Source of the DNA: Microvirga tunisiensis
GTDB taxonomy: Bacteria; Pseudomonadota; Alphaproteobacteria; Rhizobiales; Beijerinckiaceae
DNA: 64,000 nucleotides
Direction of reading: 5' to 3'
Assembly (NCBI RefSeq): GCF_009296175.1
Contig: NZ_VOSK01000002.1
Coordinates: 102,241-166,240, forward strand
Shown here piece by piece: positions 39,015-48,075 of this stretch (position 1 is its first letter; every line of letters starts with the position of its first letter). The notes below the pieces were generated by a model. It saw only the letters and a list, made by a program, of their open reading frames with translations. It was not told where the DNA came from and did not search any database. The position numbers and the translations under genes were made by a program.

Positions 39015-39782
39015 ATGACCATGACACCTCTCAAGGGCCGGCATGCATTGGTCACCGGCGGCGGTCGCGGGATCGGCCGCGCCATCGCGGCATCGCTCGT
39101 GACAGCCGGCGCGACCGTCACCATTGTTGGCCGCAGTTCCGCATCGCTCGAGCAGGCGATCGCGCAGGGCGCTGCCCACGCCGCTGCCGTTGCCGACGTG
39201 ACGGATGCGCAGGCGGTGCAACGCGCCGTTCGGGATGCGGGTGATCGCAACGGCCCGGTCGATCTGTTGATCGCCAATGCAGGCGCAGCCGCCTCCGCGC
39301 CGTTCATCAAATCGGGCCCGGAGGTCTTCCGGCAGATGCTGGACGTGAATCTGCTCGGGGTCACGAATGTGGCCCAGGCCGTTCTGGGCACCATGACGGA
39401 GCGCGGGTTCGGGCGTATCGTTGCCGTGGCGTCGACCGCCGGTCTCAAAGGTTATCCCTATGTGAGCGCCTATTGCGCCGCCAAGCATGCGGTCATCGGA
39501 TTCGTTCGCGCGCTCGCGCTTGAGACGGCAAAGACCGGCGTGACGGTCAATGCGGTCTGCCCTGGCTTTACGGACACCGATCTCGTGGCCGAGAGCCTCG
39601 AGCGCATCATGGCCAAGACGAACAGAACCCGTGACGAGGCCCTCGGTGAACTCGTGAAGCACAACCCGCAGGGACGGTTGATCGACCCTTCCGAGATTGC
39701 CGATGCCGTGCTCTGGCTGTGCGGCGAGGGGGCGCGCTCCGTAACGGGGCAGGCCATCGTAGTGGCCGGTGGAGAAATCTGA
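39015..39782 (+). CDS. Short-chain dehydrogenase/reductase of the anthranilate island
   Basis: Classical SDR of 255 residues with cofactor motif VTGGGRGIGRAI, NAG at IANAGAAA, catalytic Ser in VAVASTAGLKG and YxxxK as YCAAKHA. It would oxidise or reduce a hydroxyl on an alicyclic CoA ester formed after ring reduction. The start is one base after the monooxygenase stop. The exact substrate is not determined by sequence. Confidence 0.85.
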   Translation: MTMTPLKGRHALVTGGGRGIGRAIAASLVTAGATVTIVGRSSASLEQAIAQGAAHAAAVADVTDAQAVQRAVRDAGDRNGPVDLLIANAGAAASAPFIKSGPEVFRQMLDVNLLGVTNVAQAVLGTMTERGFGRIVAVASTAGLKGYPYVSAYCAAKHAVIGFVRALALETAKTGVTVNAVCPGFTDTDLVAESLERIMAKTNRTRDEALGELVKHNPQGRLIDPSEIADAVLWLCGEGARSVTGQAIVVAGGEI

Positions 39783-39784
39783 CA

Positions 39785-40294
39785 ATGGACGACCACGCAA
39801 TTCCCCTCGATGCCGAGACGAAGGCGGTCGAGATGCCTGAGGATCACCGGGAGGAGCTGCGCCTATGGCTGCGGCTTCTCACCTGCTCCACACTGATCGA
39901 AGGCGAGGTGCGCCGCCGCCTGCGCGAGCGCTTCGACGTGACGCTGCCCCGCTTCGACCTGATGGCACAGCTCGACAAGGCGCCGGACGGCATGATGCTA
40001 TCCGATCTCTCGAAGCGGATGATGGTATCGAACGGCAATCTCACCGGTCTCGTCGACCGGCTCGTTGCGTCGGGACATGTGGATCGAACCGTGTCTCCGA
40101 CGGATCGGCGGGCCATGGTGATCAGCCTGACCGGGGCAGGCCGCGCCGAGTTCCGGACGATGGCGGGCGAGCATGAGCATTGGATCGCCGAGCTCTTCGG
40201 CGATCTCACGGGTAAGGATCGCAACGATCTCATGCGGCTGCTCGCGAAAACCAAGCTTTCTGCCCGGCGGGCCATCATGGGAGACGACCAGTGA
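39785..40294 (+). CDS. MarR-family regulator of the anthranilate island
   Basis: Winged-helix protein of 169 residues. The DNA-binding region is [63 protein letters not shown], the classic MarR helix-turn-helix and DR-rich wing. MarR proteins bind palindromes as dimers and often release them on binding an aromatic acid or its CoA thioester. It lies between catabolic genes of the same operon, and two near-identical palindromes are at the two promoters, so local autoregulated repression is likely. The ATG at 39785 follows the SDR stop by two bases. Confidence 0.92.
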   Translation: MDDHAIPLDAETKAVEMPEDHREELRLWLRLLTCSTLIEGEVRRRLRERFDVTLPRFDLMAQLDKAPDGMMLSDLSKRMMVSNGNLTGLVDRLVASGHVDRTVSPTDRRAMVISLTGAGRAEFRTMAGEHEHWIAELFGDLTGKDRNDLMRLLAKTKLSARRAIMGDDQ

Positions 40295-41127
40295 CGCAGT
40301 TCGCCAATGCCGTCACACTTCCGCTGGCGGGCTACGAGCCGCGCCATTTCCTGCTGTCGGTCGATGGACCTGTCGCGACGGTCACCCTCAACCGTCCGGA
40401 CAAGAAGAATCCGCTCACCTTCGAGAGCTACCGCGAGCTGACCGATTTCTTTCATGCCTGCGCCAAGGACGACGACGTCAAGACCATCGTCATCGCGGGA
40501 GCGGGGGGCAACTTCTCGTCCGGCGGCGATGTGTTTGAGATCATCGGCCCGCTCGTCGAGATGGACACCAAGGGCCTCACCGCCTTCACACGGATGACGG
40601 GCGAACTGGTGAAGGCCATGCGCGCCGCGCCGCAGCCCATCGTCGCGGCGGTCGACGGAATCTGCGCGGGAGCCGGTGCCATCGTGGCCATGGCGTCCGA
40701 TCTGCGTCTCGCGGCGCCCGCCGCCAAGGTGGCATTCCTGTTCAACAAGGTCGGCCTTGCCGGCTGCGACATGGGCGCCTGCGCCATTCTTCCCCGCATC
40801 ATCGGCCAAGGTCGTGCATCCGAACTGCTCTATACCGGACGCTTCATGAGCGCGGAGGAGGGGGAGCGCTGGGGCTTCTTCAGCCGCCTTGTCGATGCCG
40901 CTGATCTTCTCACCGAGGCCGGCAATCTCGCTCGGGCAATCGGCACCGGGCCGACCTACGCCAACACCATGACGAAGCGCATGCTCGCGATGGAATGGGC
41001 CATGTCGGTGGAGGAGGCGATTGAGGCGGAGGCCGTCGCGCAGGCTTTGTGCATGACGACGGAGGATTTCGCCCGCGCCTACCGCGCCTTCGCGGCGAAA
41101 GAGAAGCCGGTCTTCAAGGGAGATTGA
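40291..41127 (+). CDS. Enoyl-CoA hydratase/isomerase family protein
   Basis: Crotonase-fold enzyme of 278 residues. [21 protein letters not shown] and the oxyanion-hole segments [17 protein letters not shown] and [22 protein letters not shown] are clear. It starts with GTG overlapping the MarR stop (GTGA), so translation is coupled. In the pathway it may hydrate an unsaturated alicyclic CoA ester or open the ring hydrolytically, as related crotonases do in benzoyl-CoA pathways. This is inference. Confidence 0.88.
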   Translation: MTQFANAVTLPLAGYEPRHFLLSVDGPVATVTLNRPDKKNPLTFESYRELTDFFHACAKDDDVKTIVIAGAGGNFSSGGDVFEIIGPLVEMDTKGLTAFTRMTGELVKAMRAAPQPIVAAVDGICAGAGAIVAMASDLRLAAPAAKVAFLFNKVGLAGCDMGACAILPRIIGQGRASELLYTGRFMSAEEGERWGFFSRLVDAADLLTEAGNLARAIGTGPTYANTMTKRMLAMEWAMSVEEAIEAEAVAQALCMTTEDFARAYRAFAAKEKPVFKGD

Positions 41128-41128
41128 C

Positions 41129-42337
41129 GTGATCGATGCAAGCTTTCTCTCCTGGCCGTTCTTCGAGGACCGCCACCGGCAGTTTGCCGGTGAACTGAAC
41201 GCTTGGGCCACCAGGGAGGTCAAGCCGCTCGTCGATCATCACGACGTGGATGCCTCGTGCCGCCGCCTCGTGCGCAGCCTGGGCGAAGGCGGATGGCTCA
41301 AGGCGGTGGTGCCGCAGGCCTATGGCGGTCTCACTCCGTCCTTCGATGTACGCACCTTGTGCTTGGCACGGGAAACCCTTGCCTCTCACGAGGGTTTGGC
41401 GGATTTCGCCTTTGCGATGCAGGGCCTCGGCACGGGGCCGATCACCCTGTTCGGTTCTGACGCGATCAAGGAGCAGTACCTGCCGCCGGTCGCACGGGGA
41501 GATGCCATCGCGGCCTTCGCACTCTCGGAGCCTGAAGCCGGGTCGGATGTGGCGGCCATGAGCACCACGGCCACACCGGACGGGCCGGATCACGTGCGGA
41601 TCGATGGCGTGAAGACGTGGATCTCCAACGGCGGGATCGCGGATCATTATGTGGTCTTCGCCCGCTCGGGCGAGGCGCCCGGCGCGAAGGGGTTGTCCGC
41701 CTACGTGGTTGATGCCCAGAACCCTGGATTGAGCATCGAGAACCGCATCGATGTCATTGCGCCTCATCCGCTCGCGACGCTGCGTTTCGAGGGTTGCCGC
41801 GTGCCGCTTGCGAAGCGGATCGGCGGTCCGGGGGAAGGTTTCAAGGTCGCCATGGCGACCCTCGACGTTTTCCGCTCGACGGTCGGAGCGGCGGCCCTCG
41901 GACTGGCGCGGCGCGCCTTGGCCGAGGCGCTGCAGCATGCATCCTCGCGCAAGCTCTTCGGTGCGCCGCTGAGCGATCTGCAGATGACGCAAGGCTCTCT
42001 CGCCGACATGGCGACGGGCGTGGACAGCGCCGCGCTTCTCGTCTATCGCGCGGCCTGGACCAAGGATCAGGGTGCGCCGCGCGTGACGCGCGAGGCTGCC
42101 ATGGCGAAGATGTATGCGACGGAAGCGGCGCAGAGCGTCATCGACAAGGCCGTGCAGATTTTCGGCGGTCTTGGCGTCACCAAGGGCGTGAAGGTCGAAG
42201 AGCTTTATCGGGAAATCCGAGCCCTGCGCATTTACGAGGGCGCCACCGAGGTTCAGAAGGTCGTGATCGCGCGCGAGCTCGTGAAGATGCTGGAGGGCCA
42301 GCGCTCCAGGGATCTCGACACAGCGTCCAATCGATAA
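41129..42337 (+). CDS. Acyl-CoA dehydrogenase family protein
   Basis: FAD enzyme of 402 residues. The segments [71 protein letters not shown] and [40 protein letters not shown] are typical. It begins at GTG directly after the hydratase stop. The catalytic glutamate is likely the one in IYEGATEV. It would dehydrogenate an alicyclic CoA ester in the beta-oxidation-like part of the pathway. Confidence 0.9.
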   Translation: MIDASFLSWPFFEDRHRQFAGELNAWATREVKPLVDHHDVDASCRRLVRSLGEGGWLKAVVPQAYGGLTPSFDVRTLCLARETLASHEGLADFAFAMQGLGTGPITLFGSDAIKEQYLPPVARGDAIAAFALSEPEAGSDVAAMSTTATPDGPDHVRIDGVKTWISNGGIADHYVVFARSGEAPGAKGLSAYVVDAQNPGLSIENRIDVIAPHPLATLRFEGCRVPLAKRIGGPGEGFKVAMATLDVFRSTVGAAALGLARRALAEALQHASSRKLFGAPLSDLQMTQGSLADMATGVDSAALLVYRAAWTKDQGAPRVTREAAMAKMYATEAAQSVIDKAVQIFGGLGVTKGVKVEELYREIRALRIYEGATEVQKVVIARELVKMLEGQRSRDLDTASNR

Positions 42338-42351
42338 AGGGAGGAACAACA

Positions 42352-42795
42352 ATGACAGCCGCTCTGGAAGGCACTCCCATGCCGGGCATCGACGATGGAC
42401 CGGAGGTCCTTAACCCGAAGCATTGGCGAACGCCCAAAGGCTATGCCAACGGCATGATGGCCGAGGGCAGGGTCCTGGTGACGGGCGGCATCGTCGGTTG
42501 GGATGAGACGGAATCGTTCCCCGACGGATTTGTCGCGCAGGCCCGCCAGATCTTCGAGAACATCCGCGCCATTCTGGCCGAAGGTGGCGCAGAGCCCCGG
42601 CATCTCGTGCGCCTGACCTGGTATGTGGTCGATATCGACGAGTATCTCGCCAATCTTCGCGAACTGGGCCGCGCCTATCGGGATGTGTTCGGCGGGCACT
42701 ACCCCGCCATGGCTCTCGTTCAGGTCGTGCGGCTCGTTGAGAAAGCTGCTCGGATTGAGATCGAAGCGACGGCCATCGTTCCAGGCAAGGGCTAG
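42352..42795 (+). CDS. RidA (YjgF/YER057c) family enamine/imine deaminase
   Basis: A 147-residue RidA-fold protein (LNPKHWRTPKGYANGMMAEGRVLVTGGIVGWDE, QARQIFENIRAILAEGGAEPRHLVRLTWYVVDIDEY, MALVQVVRLVEKAARIEIEATAIV). The canonical RidA arginine in the RxxxE-type C-terminus appears as ARIEIEATA. RidA enzymes hydrolyse enamines and imines to ketones and ammonia. A 2-amino-cyclohexene-type CoA intermediate is exactly such an enamine, so this gene may remove the amino group in this pathway. An AGGGAGG ribosome site precedes the ATG. It is last in the operon. Confidence 0.88.
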   Translation: MTAALEGTPMPGIDDGPEVLNPKHWRTPKGYANGMMAEGRVLVTGGIVGWDETESFPDGFVAQARQIFENIRAILAEGGAEPRHLVRLTWYVVDIDEYLANLRELGRAYRDVFGGHYPAMALVQVVRLVEKAARIEIEATAIVPGKG

Positions 42796-43066
42796 CAACA
42801 AGCCGTCACCGGGAGCGGGCAGAACCGACGAACCCGATGCGACAGATCGGCGGTGTTGCAGGAATGCCTGCTTCTCAGACACCTCCTTCTCTGCCTGACC
42901 GGTGCGTCTCTCGGGAAGACCGGCCTTGCGGTAGCCGTCACTGAAAGGCTCGAGCGTTGCAGCGTCCCGGAATGGCTCCGTCGTGGCCCAGCGGGTAGAG
43001 CATCGTGGACGCCCGCGGGGGTTCGTTGTAAACCTTCCCACCGCTTGATTTTAGGGGAGACGCAGC

Positions 43067-43459
43067 ATGGACCGATTCACGGGCGGTTGCCTGTGCGGCA
43101 ACGTCCGAATTGTGGCGTCGGGACTCCCCTATCGGATCGGCCTTTGTCACTGTCTCGACTGCCGCAAGCATCATGGGGCCCTTTTTCACGCCTCTGCGGT
43201 GTTCCCTCAGGATGCGGTGACGATCGATGGCGAAACACGCGACTATGCCGGGCGATTTTTCTGTCCCCGCTGCGGCTCGTCCGTCTTCGCATGCACCGCC
43301 GACGAAATCGAAGTGAACCTGGGATCCCTGGATGCGCCTGACCAACTGATGCCAACCTACGAACTCTGGACCGTCCGTCGCGAGTCCTGGTTGCCGCCGT
43401 TTCCGCTCAAGAGACGATACGAGCGTGATCGTGACGCCACGGATCGCTTTGAGGAGTAG
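43067..43459 (+). CDS. GFA/CENP-V family zinc protein
   Basis: A 130-residue protein of the glutathione-dependent formaldehyde-activating (GFA) fold. Cysteine motifs GGCLCGNVRI, LCHCLDCRKHHGALF and FCPRCGSSVFA bind two zinc ions in relatives. Function in most members is unknown; a C1-thiol hemiacetal role is only one possibility. GGGGAG lies before the ATG. The 271 bases upstream hold a tRNA-like fragment but no gene. Confidence 0.88.
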   Translation: MDRFTGGCLCGNVRIVASGLPYRIGLCHCLDCRKHHGALFHASAVFPQDAVTIDGETRDYAGRFFCPRCGSSVFACTADEIEVNLGSLDAPDQLMPTYELWTVRRESWLPPFPLKRRYERDRDATDRFEE

Positions 43460-43471
43460 GTCGTACGAACG

Positions 43472-43693
43472 GTGCGAAGGCGCCGTTACGAGGTGACCGA
43501 GATGTATGCCTTGATCGACCTCTCGAACCAGATGCTCGAGGTCAACAACCAGCTCTATACCGGCCTGGCCCTCAGCTTCCCCCGGGGTGCCGCGACGAGC
43601 CAGCAAGGCGAGACGCTGGAAGCCGTCGTCAAGCGCGCCGACCTTCTGATGTGCGAGGCCAAGCGGGGGTATTACGCGGTGGTCAAGGGGTAG
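43472..43693 (+). pseudogene. Remnant of a GGDEF (diguanylate cyclase) domain
   Basis: The 73-codon frame ends with GETLEAVVKRADLLMCEAKRGYYAVVKG, which resembles the last helix and turn of GGDEF domains (typically GExLExLLxRADxxMYxAKRxGxNxV). LALSFPRGAATS resembles the preceding beta strand. The GG[DE]EF active-site loop and two thirds of the domain are missing, and the nominal start is a weak GTG. It is best read as a decayed fragment, although a short expressed protein cannot be excluded. Confidence 0.5.
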
Positions 43694-43759
43694 GCGGGCA
43701 GCGCTGCGGGATGGGCAGGTCTCCGCTTGGTTTCTAAAACCCGCACATCTCTAATCTAT

Positions 43760-43867
43760 CCTCATCCTGAGGAGCCGCGGAGCGGCGTCTCGAAGGAGAT
43801 TCCAGTGGTCTCTGAAGACGTCCTCGTCCTTCGAGACGGTCACCACCGTGACCTCCTCGGGATGAGG
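43760..43867. repeat. Compound palindromic intergenic repeat, family A, copy 1
   Basis: A 108-base unit. Outer arms begin CCTCATCCTGAGGAG and end in TCCTCGGGATGAGG, and inner arms are GTCTCGAAGGA and TCCTTCGAGAC. Between outer and inner arms are small hairpins (GCCGC-GGA-GCGGC and GGTCAC-CACC-GTGACC). Copies 2 and 3 lie at 51165-51266 and 58177-58285. It resembles the RIME-type mosaic elements known in Rhizobiales. It is located between the GGDEF remnant and the Gre-like gene. Confidence 0.85.
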
Positions 43868-43905
43868 TCTGTGGGGTATGTATGGCGGTCTATGTGCCCA
43901 AACCG

Positions 43906-44373
43906 TCACAAGCCGATCTCGACGATTTCGGCCGTTGTCTGTCCGATCGGGACCACGTCGCCGATTTCCTTGCCCATGAGCGCCTGAGCCAGGGGGGAAA
44001 CGTAGGACAGGCTTCCCTTAGCAGGGTCGGCCTCGTCCTCGCCGACAATCCGGTAGGTCTGACGCCGGCCGTCCTCGCGCTCAAAAGTGACCCGCGCGCC
44101 GAAGCGGACATGAGCGGCGTCCGTGGGAGGCGGCACCACCTCCGAGGATGCCCGGCGGGCGGACCAGTAGCGCAGGTCGCGGGTGAGGCGCGCCACTTCA
44201 GCCTTGTCGGCGGCGGATTGGGCCTCGGAGAGGCGCTTCTGCAAGGACTCGATTTCCGCCTCCATCTGGGCCAGCCCCGAGGGCGTCACGAGATGATGCG
44301 GACTGATCATCCGGTCGGGAAGGTCCTCGAAGGCTTCTCCACCCTCGGTTTCACGAACAAAGGCACGGCTCAT
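43906..44373 (-). CDS. GreA/GreB family transcription factor
   Basis: A 155-residue Gre-type protein. An N-terminal coiled coil (LVTPSGLAQMEAEIESLQKRLSEAQSAADKAEVARLTRDL) is followed by the FKBP-like C-terminal domain (FGARVTFEREDGRRQTYRIVGEDEADPAKGSLSYVSPLAQALMGKEIGDVV). Gre factors insert the coil into the RNA polymerase secondary channel and stimulate transcript cleavage through acidic tip residues. The usual GDLxENAEY tip is altered here; DKAE may supply the acidic pair, or cleavage activity may be lost. It lies 64 bases after the livM of the second importer and may be its last gene. Confidence 0.85.
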   Translation of the reverse strand: MSRAFVRETEGGEAFEDLPDRMISPHHLVTPSGLAQMEAEIESLQKRLSEAQSAADKAEVARLTRDLRYWSARRASSEVVPPPTDAAHVRFGARVTFEREDGRRQTYRIVGEDEADPAKGSLSYVSPLAQALMGKEIGDVVPIGQTTAEIVEIGL

Positions 44374-44437
44374 TACGTCTCCTCCGCTCTTTCAGAGGAA
44401 ACGGTTCGAGGTTCGCGAAGGTTTCCGGGCTTAGCCT

Positions 44438-45556
44438 TTATTGCTTGGCTTGCCGCAGGCGTCCGACGATGCCGCCCGGAAAGGCATAGACGCTGACGAT
44501 GAACAGCGCGCCGAGCCACAGGAGCCAACGATCCGGATGAATCAGATCGGGCAGAAGCGGAATGCCCGCCAGAGCCGCGCTCCCGGCGCTCATCAGCACC
44601 TGCAGGTAGCTCTGAGCCAGGACGAACAGCGTGGCCCCGATGACAGCACCATACATGGTCCCCATGCCGCCGATCACGACCATGAGCAGAATGTCGATCA
44701 TAATCGAGAAGGAGAGCGTGGTGTCCGGCCCGTTATAACGCAGCCAGAGCGCCATCATTGCGCCGGCGGTCGTCGCGGCCAGGGCCGAGATGACGGAAGC
44801 CGCCGTGCGGTAGGCGACGACGCGGTAGCCGAGCGCCTCGGCGCGGAACTCGTTCTCGCGGATCGCCTGCAGCGCGCGCCCGAAAGGCGAGTTCACGATG
44901 CGCAGGAGAGCAAGGAAGACCAGCAGGGAAACGAAGAACACGAGGTAATAGGCAAGCAGCCGCCCGTTGACCGCAGTGCCGAAGACAGGCTCGGACAGGA
45001 GCCGGAAGGCAGGGCGCAGGGCCTGCGGCAGCTGAAACGACAATCCGTCTTCGCCGCCCGTCACATCCGACAATTGCGAGGCGAGAACGGCGGCGGCGGA
45101 GGCCACCGCAAGGGTGATCATCGAGAAGAAGATGGCGCGCACCCGCAGCGACAGGAGGCCGATGGCGACGGCGAGCAGTGCGGACAGCATCAGCGCAGAC
45201 ACGAGCCCGATGGCGGCCGAGCCCCAGGTCGGGCCTAAGCGTTCGAGTGCGATGGCGATGCCGTAGCCGCCGATGCCGAAGAACATGGTGTGGGCGAAGG
45301 ACACGATGCCGGAATAGCCGAGCAGGAGGTCGTAGCTCGCGACAAGCACGACGAAGACGCAGATCTTCGCCGCCGTGCTCACCGGCTGGCTGCCGGAGAA
45401 CAGGAACGGCGTCGCAGCCAGCAGCAGCAGGATGGCGATCAGGATGACGCTCAGCACCCGCGAGCGCGGCATGTCCGACGACAGGATCGCGCTCAGGAAG
45501 CCGCCGCGCCGGCGGGTTTCGTCGAAGGGAAGGGCAAGGGCGGGTGATGTGCTCAT
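44438..45556 (-). CDS. livM: Branched-chain-type ABC transporter permease (LivM family), second system
   Basis: Membrane protein of 372 residues with signatures LVASYDLLLGYSGIVSFAHTMFFGIGGYGIAIAL and MVVIGGMGTMYGAVIGATLFVLAQSYLQ. The ATG at 45556 overlaps the livH stop (ATGA). The same frame is open far upstream, but that part is arginine- and histidine-rich and lies antiparallel in codon phase to livH, so it is not part of this protein. Confidence 0.92.
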   Translation of the reverse strand: MSTSPALALPFDETRRRGGFLSAILSSDMPRSRVLSVILIAILLLLAATPFLFSGSQPVSTAAKICVFVVLVASYDLLLGYSGIVSFAHTMFFGIGGYGIAIALERLGPTWGSAAIGLVSALMLSALLAVAIGLLSLRVRAIFFSMITLAVASAAAVLASQLSDVTGGEDGLSFQLPQALRPAFRLLSEPVFGTAVNGRLLAYYLVFFVSLLVFLALLRIVNSPFGRALQAIRENEFRAEALGYRVVAYRTAASVISALAATTAGAMMALWLRYNGPDTTLSFSIMIDILLMVVIGGMGTMYGAVIGATLFVLAQSYLQVLMSAGSAALAGIPLLPDLIHPDRWLLWLGALFIVSVYAFPGGIVGRLRQAKQ

Positions 45557-46575
45557 CGGCGGGCCACCGGAAACAGGCCCTGCGGACGCCAGATCAGCAC
45601 GAGGGCCATGACGAGGATGTTGGAGATCAAAGCGAGCTTGGGCTCGATGAAGCCGACATAATTGGCGACCAAGGCGACGAGGATCGAGCCGACGAAGCAG
45701 CCGCCCACGGAACCGAGGCCGCCGATGATGATGACGATGAACACCAGCACCATCACCTCCATGCCCATGCCGGCGGTCAGCGTCTGGCGATAGAACGCCC
45801 ACATGACGCCGCCGAGACCGGCGAGTGCCGAGCCGGCGATGAAGACGCTGACGAAGAGGCGGCGGATCCGGTAGCCGAGGGCCTCGACCATCTCGGGATT
45901 TTCGACACCGGCCCGGATCAGCAGGCCGATGCGGGTGCGGTTGAGGAGCAGCTGCATGCCGATGAAGACTGCGAGCCCGACGATGACCGCCACGACGCGG
46001 TAGCGCTCCATGACGATGTCGCCGAACACGAAGGCGCCGCGCAGGGATTGCGGCAGCGGGATAGGGATGGGCGAGGCCCCCCAGATCGCATGGATCGCCT
46101 GCTCGGTCACGATCAACCCGCCCATGGTGACGAGGATCTGCTTCAGGTGGCTGCCATAGACCGGGCGTACGATGACGCGCTCGAAGACCGCGCCGACGAC
46201 ACCGGTGACCGCCATCGCGACCAGGATGCATAGCAGCAGAAGCGCGAGGTTGAGTCCCAGGGAATCCGCCGTTGCCCAGCCGGCGAGCGGACCGAGCACG
46301 AGGAGCGTCGCGTAGGCGCCGAGCGAGATGAAGACGCCGTGTCCGAAATTGATGATGTCCATCAGGCCGAAGACGAGCGTGAGGCCCGAGGCCATGAGAA
46401 AGATCATCATGCCCATGGCAAGCCCCGCCACCGTGAGCGTCACCCAGGTCGAGGGGCTGCCGACGAAGGGCAGCGCCAGGAGGGCGAGCGCCGGAACGAG
46501 GAGGAGCGGGAGCCAATCCGTCTTGGCGCGCGGCAGCTCGGCCGGGCTCGAGGTGTCGGCGGTCATGTCGCTCAT
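45553..46575 (-). CDS. livH: Branched-chain-type ABC transporter permease (LivH family), second system
   Basis: Membrane protein of 340 residues with signatures ASGLTLVFGLMDIINFGHGVFISLGAYATLL and VFIVIIIGGLGSVGGCFVGSILVALVANYVGF. The N-terminus has about 20 extra polar residues before the first helix. The start overlaps the livF stop as ATGA. Confidence 0.92.
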   Translation of the reverse strand: MSDMTADTSSPAELPRAKTDWLPLLLVPALALLALPFVGSPSTWVTLTVAGLAMGMMIFLMASGLTLVFGLMDIINFGHGVFISLGAYATLLVLGPLAGWATADSLGLNLALLLLCILVAMAVTGVVGAVFERVIVRPVYGSHLKQILVTMGGLIVTEQAIHAIWGASPIPIPLPQSLRGAFVFGDIVMERYRVVAVIVGLAVFIGMQLLLNRTRIGLLIRAGVENPEMVEALGYRIRRLFVSVFIAGSALAGLGGVMWAFYRQTLTAGMGMEVMVLVFIVIIIGGLGSVGGCFVGSILVALVANYVGFIEPKLALISNILVMALVLIWRPQGLFPVARR

Positions 46576-47297
46576 TGGTGCGCATCCAGAGAGAGGCCGA
46601 GCAGGCGCTGCTGCAGGGCGTTGTCCTCGACCAGCTCGCTCATGATGCCGGAATGGACGATGCGCCCGTCATCCATGACGACCACGTTGTCGCCAAGCGC
46701 CGAGGCGGCGTAGAAATTCTGCTCGACCAGCAGGATCGTCTCGCCCGCAGCCTTCAGCGCCTTGAAGGCCTCGATCATGGAACGCACCATCACGGGCGCC
46801 AGGCCCTTGGTCGGCTCGTCGATGAGCAGAAGGCGACGCGGTTCGGCGATGGCGCGGGCGATCGCAAGCATCTGCTTCTGCCCGCCGGAGAGGTTGCCAG
46901 CGGGCAGGTTCCAGAAGCGCTTGATGGCGGGAAACAGCCCCAGGATCCAGTCGAGCCGGTTCCTGTCGACAGGCCCGCTGCGCGCGGCGAGCACGATGTT
47001 CTCGCGCACCGTGAGGTCGGTGAAGATGCCCATTGCTTCCGGCACGTAGGCGATGCCGGAGCGCGCAATGTCCGGCGTGGGGGCCTTGGTGATGTCGCGG
47101 CCGTCGAAACGGATGCGGCCGGAGGAGGCCTGCCACAGGCCCATGATGGTGCGCAAAGTCGTCGTCTTGCCGGCGCCGTTGCGGCCGAGCAGCATGGTGA
47201 GCTCGCCTGCCGGGACCGCGAAGTCCACGCCATGGAGGATGTGATACGGGCCGACATGCGTGTGCACGTCGCTCAAGTGGAGGAGGGGCTCAGTCAC
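46572..47297 (-). CDS. livF: Branched-chain-type ABC transporter ATP-binding protein (LivF family), second system
   Basis: ATPase of 241 residues: Walker A GRNGAGKTT, signature LSGGQKQMLAIARAI, Walker B LLLIDEPTKGLAPVMV and Q-type switch ILLVEQNFYAASALGDN. It most likely starts at GTG 47297 (VTEPLLHLSDVHTHVG), overlapping livG by eight bases. A longer frame upstream is only a shadow of livG. Confidence 0.9.
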   Translation of the reverse strand: MTEPLLHLSDVHTHVGPYHILHGVDFAVPAGELTMLLGRNGAGKTTTLRTIMGLWQASSGRIRFDGRDITKAPTPDIARSGIAYVPEAMGIFTDLTVRENIVLAARSGPVDRNRLDWILGLFPAIKRFWNLPAGNLSGGQKQMLAIARAIAEPRRLLLIDEPTKGLAPVMVRSMIEAFKALKAAGETILLVEQNFYAASALGDNVVVMDDGRIVHSGIMSELVEDNALQQRLLGLSLDAHQ

Positions 47298-48069
47298 GGG
47301 CGGTCTCCACGCCGAGATAGGCTTCCTGCACCACCGGCGAGGCGATGACCTCCGCGGGCTCGCCATCGGCGACGAGGGCGCCGTTGTGCAGCACGATGAT
47401 GCGGTCGGAGAGCGAGCGCACCACGTCCATCTTATGCTCGACGAGAAGCACGGTCGCATCCCCGCGCTGCTTGATGTCGTGAATAAGCTCGAGCACGGTC
47501 GGCACCTCGTCGACGCTCATGCCGGCGGTCGGCTCGTCAAACATGAAGACCTTCGGCTCCATGGCGATCAGAAGCGCCACCTCGAGCTTGCGCTGGTCGC
47601 CATGCGACAGCGCCTTCGGGGCGACGTGTCGCTTGTCCGCGAGACGCACCCGTTCCAGGATGCCCTCCGCCTTCTCGATCAGATCGCGGCGGGTGTTCCA
47701 CACCTGGAACAGGGACCAGCCCGCATCGGAGCGGCTCTGCACGGCGAGACGCACGTTCTCCAATGCGGTCAGTTGCGGAAACAGGTTGGTGAGCTGAAAC
47801 GCGCGTCCCAGACCGCGCCGGGTGCGGGCCGACGGGGCCAGACCCGTGATGTCCTCGCCGTCGACGACGACCTGCCCGGATGAGGCGCGAAGTTGGCCCG
47901 AGATGAGGTTGAAATAGGTGGTCTTGCCGGCGCCGTTCGGGCCCACTATGGCCGTGAGCGTGCCGGGCGTGAACCGGCACGACACGTCGTTGACGGCCAC
48001 ATGGCCGCCGAAGCGAATGGTCAGCCCGCGCGTTTCAAGCGCGGGCGTCGTTGTCGTCGATAGGGTCAC
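47290..48069 (-). CDS. livG: Branched-chain-type ABC transporter ATP-binding protein (LivG family), second system
   Basis: ATPase of 259 residues: Walker A GPNGAGKTT, signature ALSHGDQRKLEVALLIA, Walker B VFMFDEPTAGMSVDEV and switch histidine in VLLVEHKMDVVRSLSDR. It begins six bases after the binding-protein stop. This system has the order binding protein-G-F-H-M, unlike the H-M-G-F order at 29791-33198, so the two are not a simple tandem duplication. Confidence 0.92.
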   Translation of the reverse strand: MTLSTTTTPALETRGLTIRFGGHVAVNDVSCRFTPGTLTAIVGPNGAGKTTYFNLISGQLRASSGQVVVDGEDITGLAPSARTRRGLGRAFQLTNLFPQLTALENVRLAVQSRSDAGWSLFQVWNTRRDLIEKAEGILERVRLADKRHVAPKALSHGDQRKLEVALLIAMEPKVFMFDEPTAGMSVDEVPTVLELIHDIKQRGDATVLLVEHKMDVVRSLSDRIIVLHNGALVADGEPAEVIASPVVQEAYLGVETARD

Positions 48070-48075
48070 GTGTGC

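Noticed and set aside
36611..39448. 945-codon open frame on the minus strand opposite the monooxygenase and SDR genes
   Set aside because: His/Arg/Ala-rich with no domain; it is the antisense of two strongly supported genes.
42981..43036. tRNA-like sequence (GGGTAGAGCA followed by GGGGGTTCG)
   Set aside because: The D-arm-like and T-arm-like pieces are about nine bases too close to each other, no acceptor stem pairs, and no anticodon arm forms. At most it is a decayed tRNA fragment.
42796..43041. Minus-strand frame running through the gap after the RidA gene
   Set aside because: It continues as antisense of RidA, has no ribosome site or family, and its composition is that of a shadow frame.
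45557..46585. N-terminal extension that would make the livM frame 715 codons long
   Set aside because: The extra residues are Arg/Pro/His-rich and overlap livH in another phase; the ATGA overlap at 45553-45556 marks the real start.
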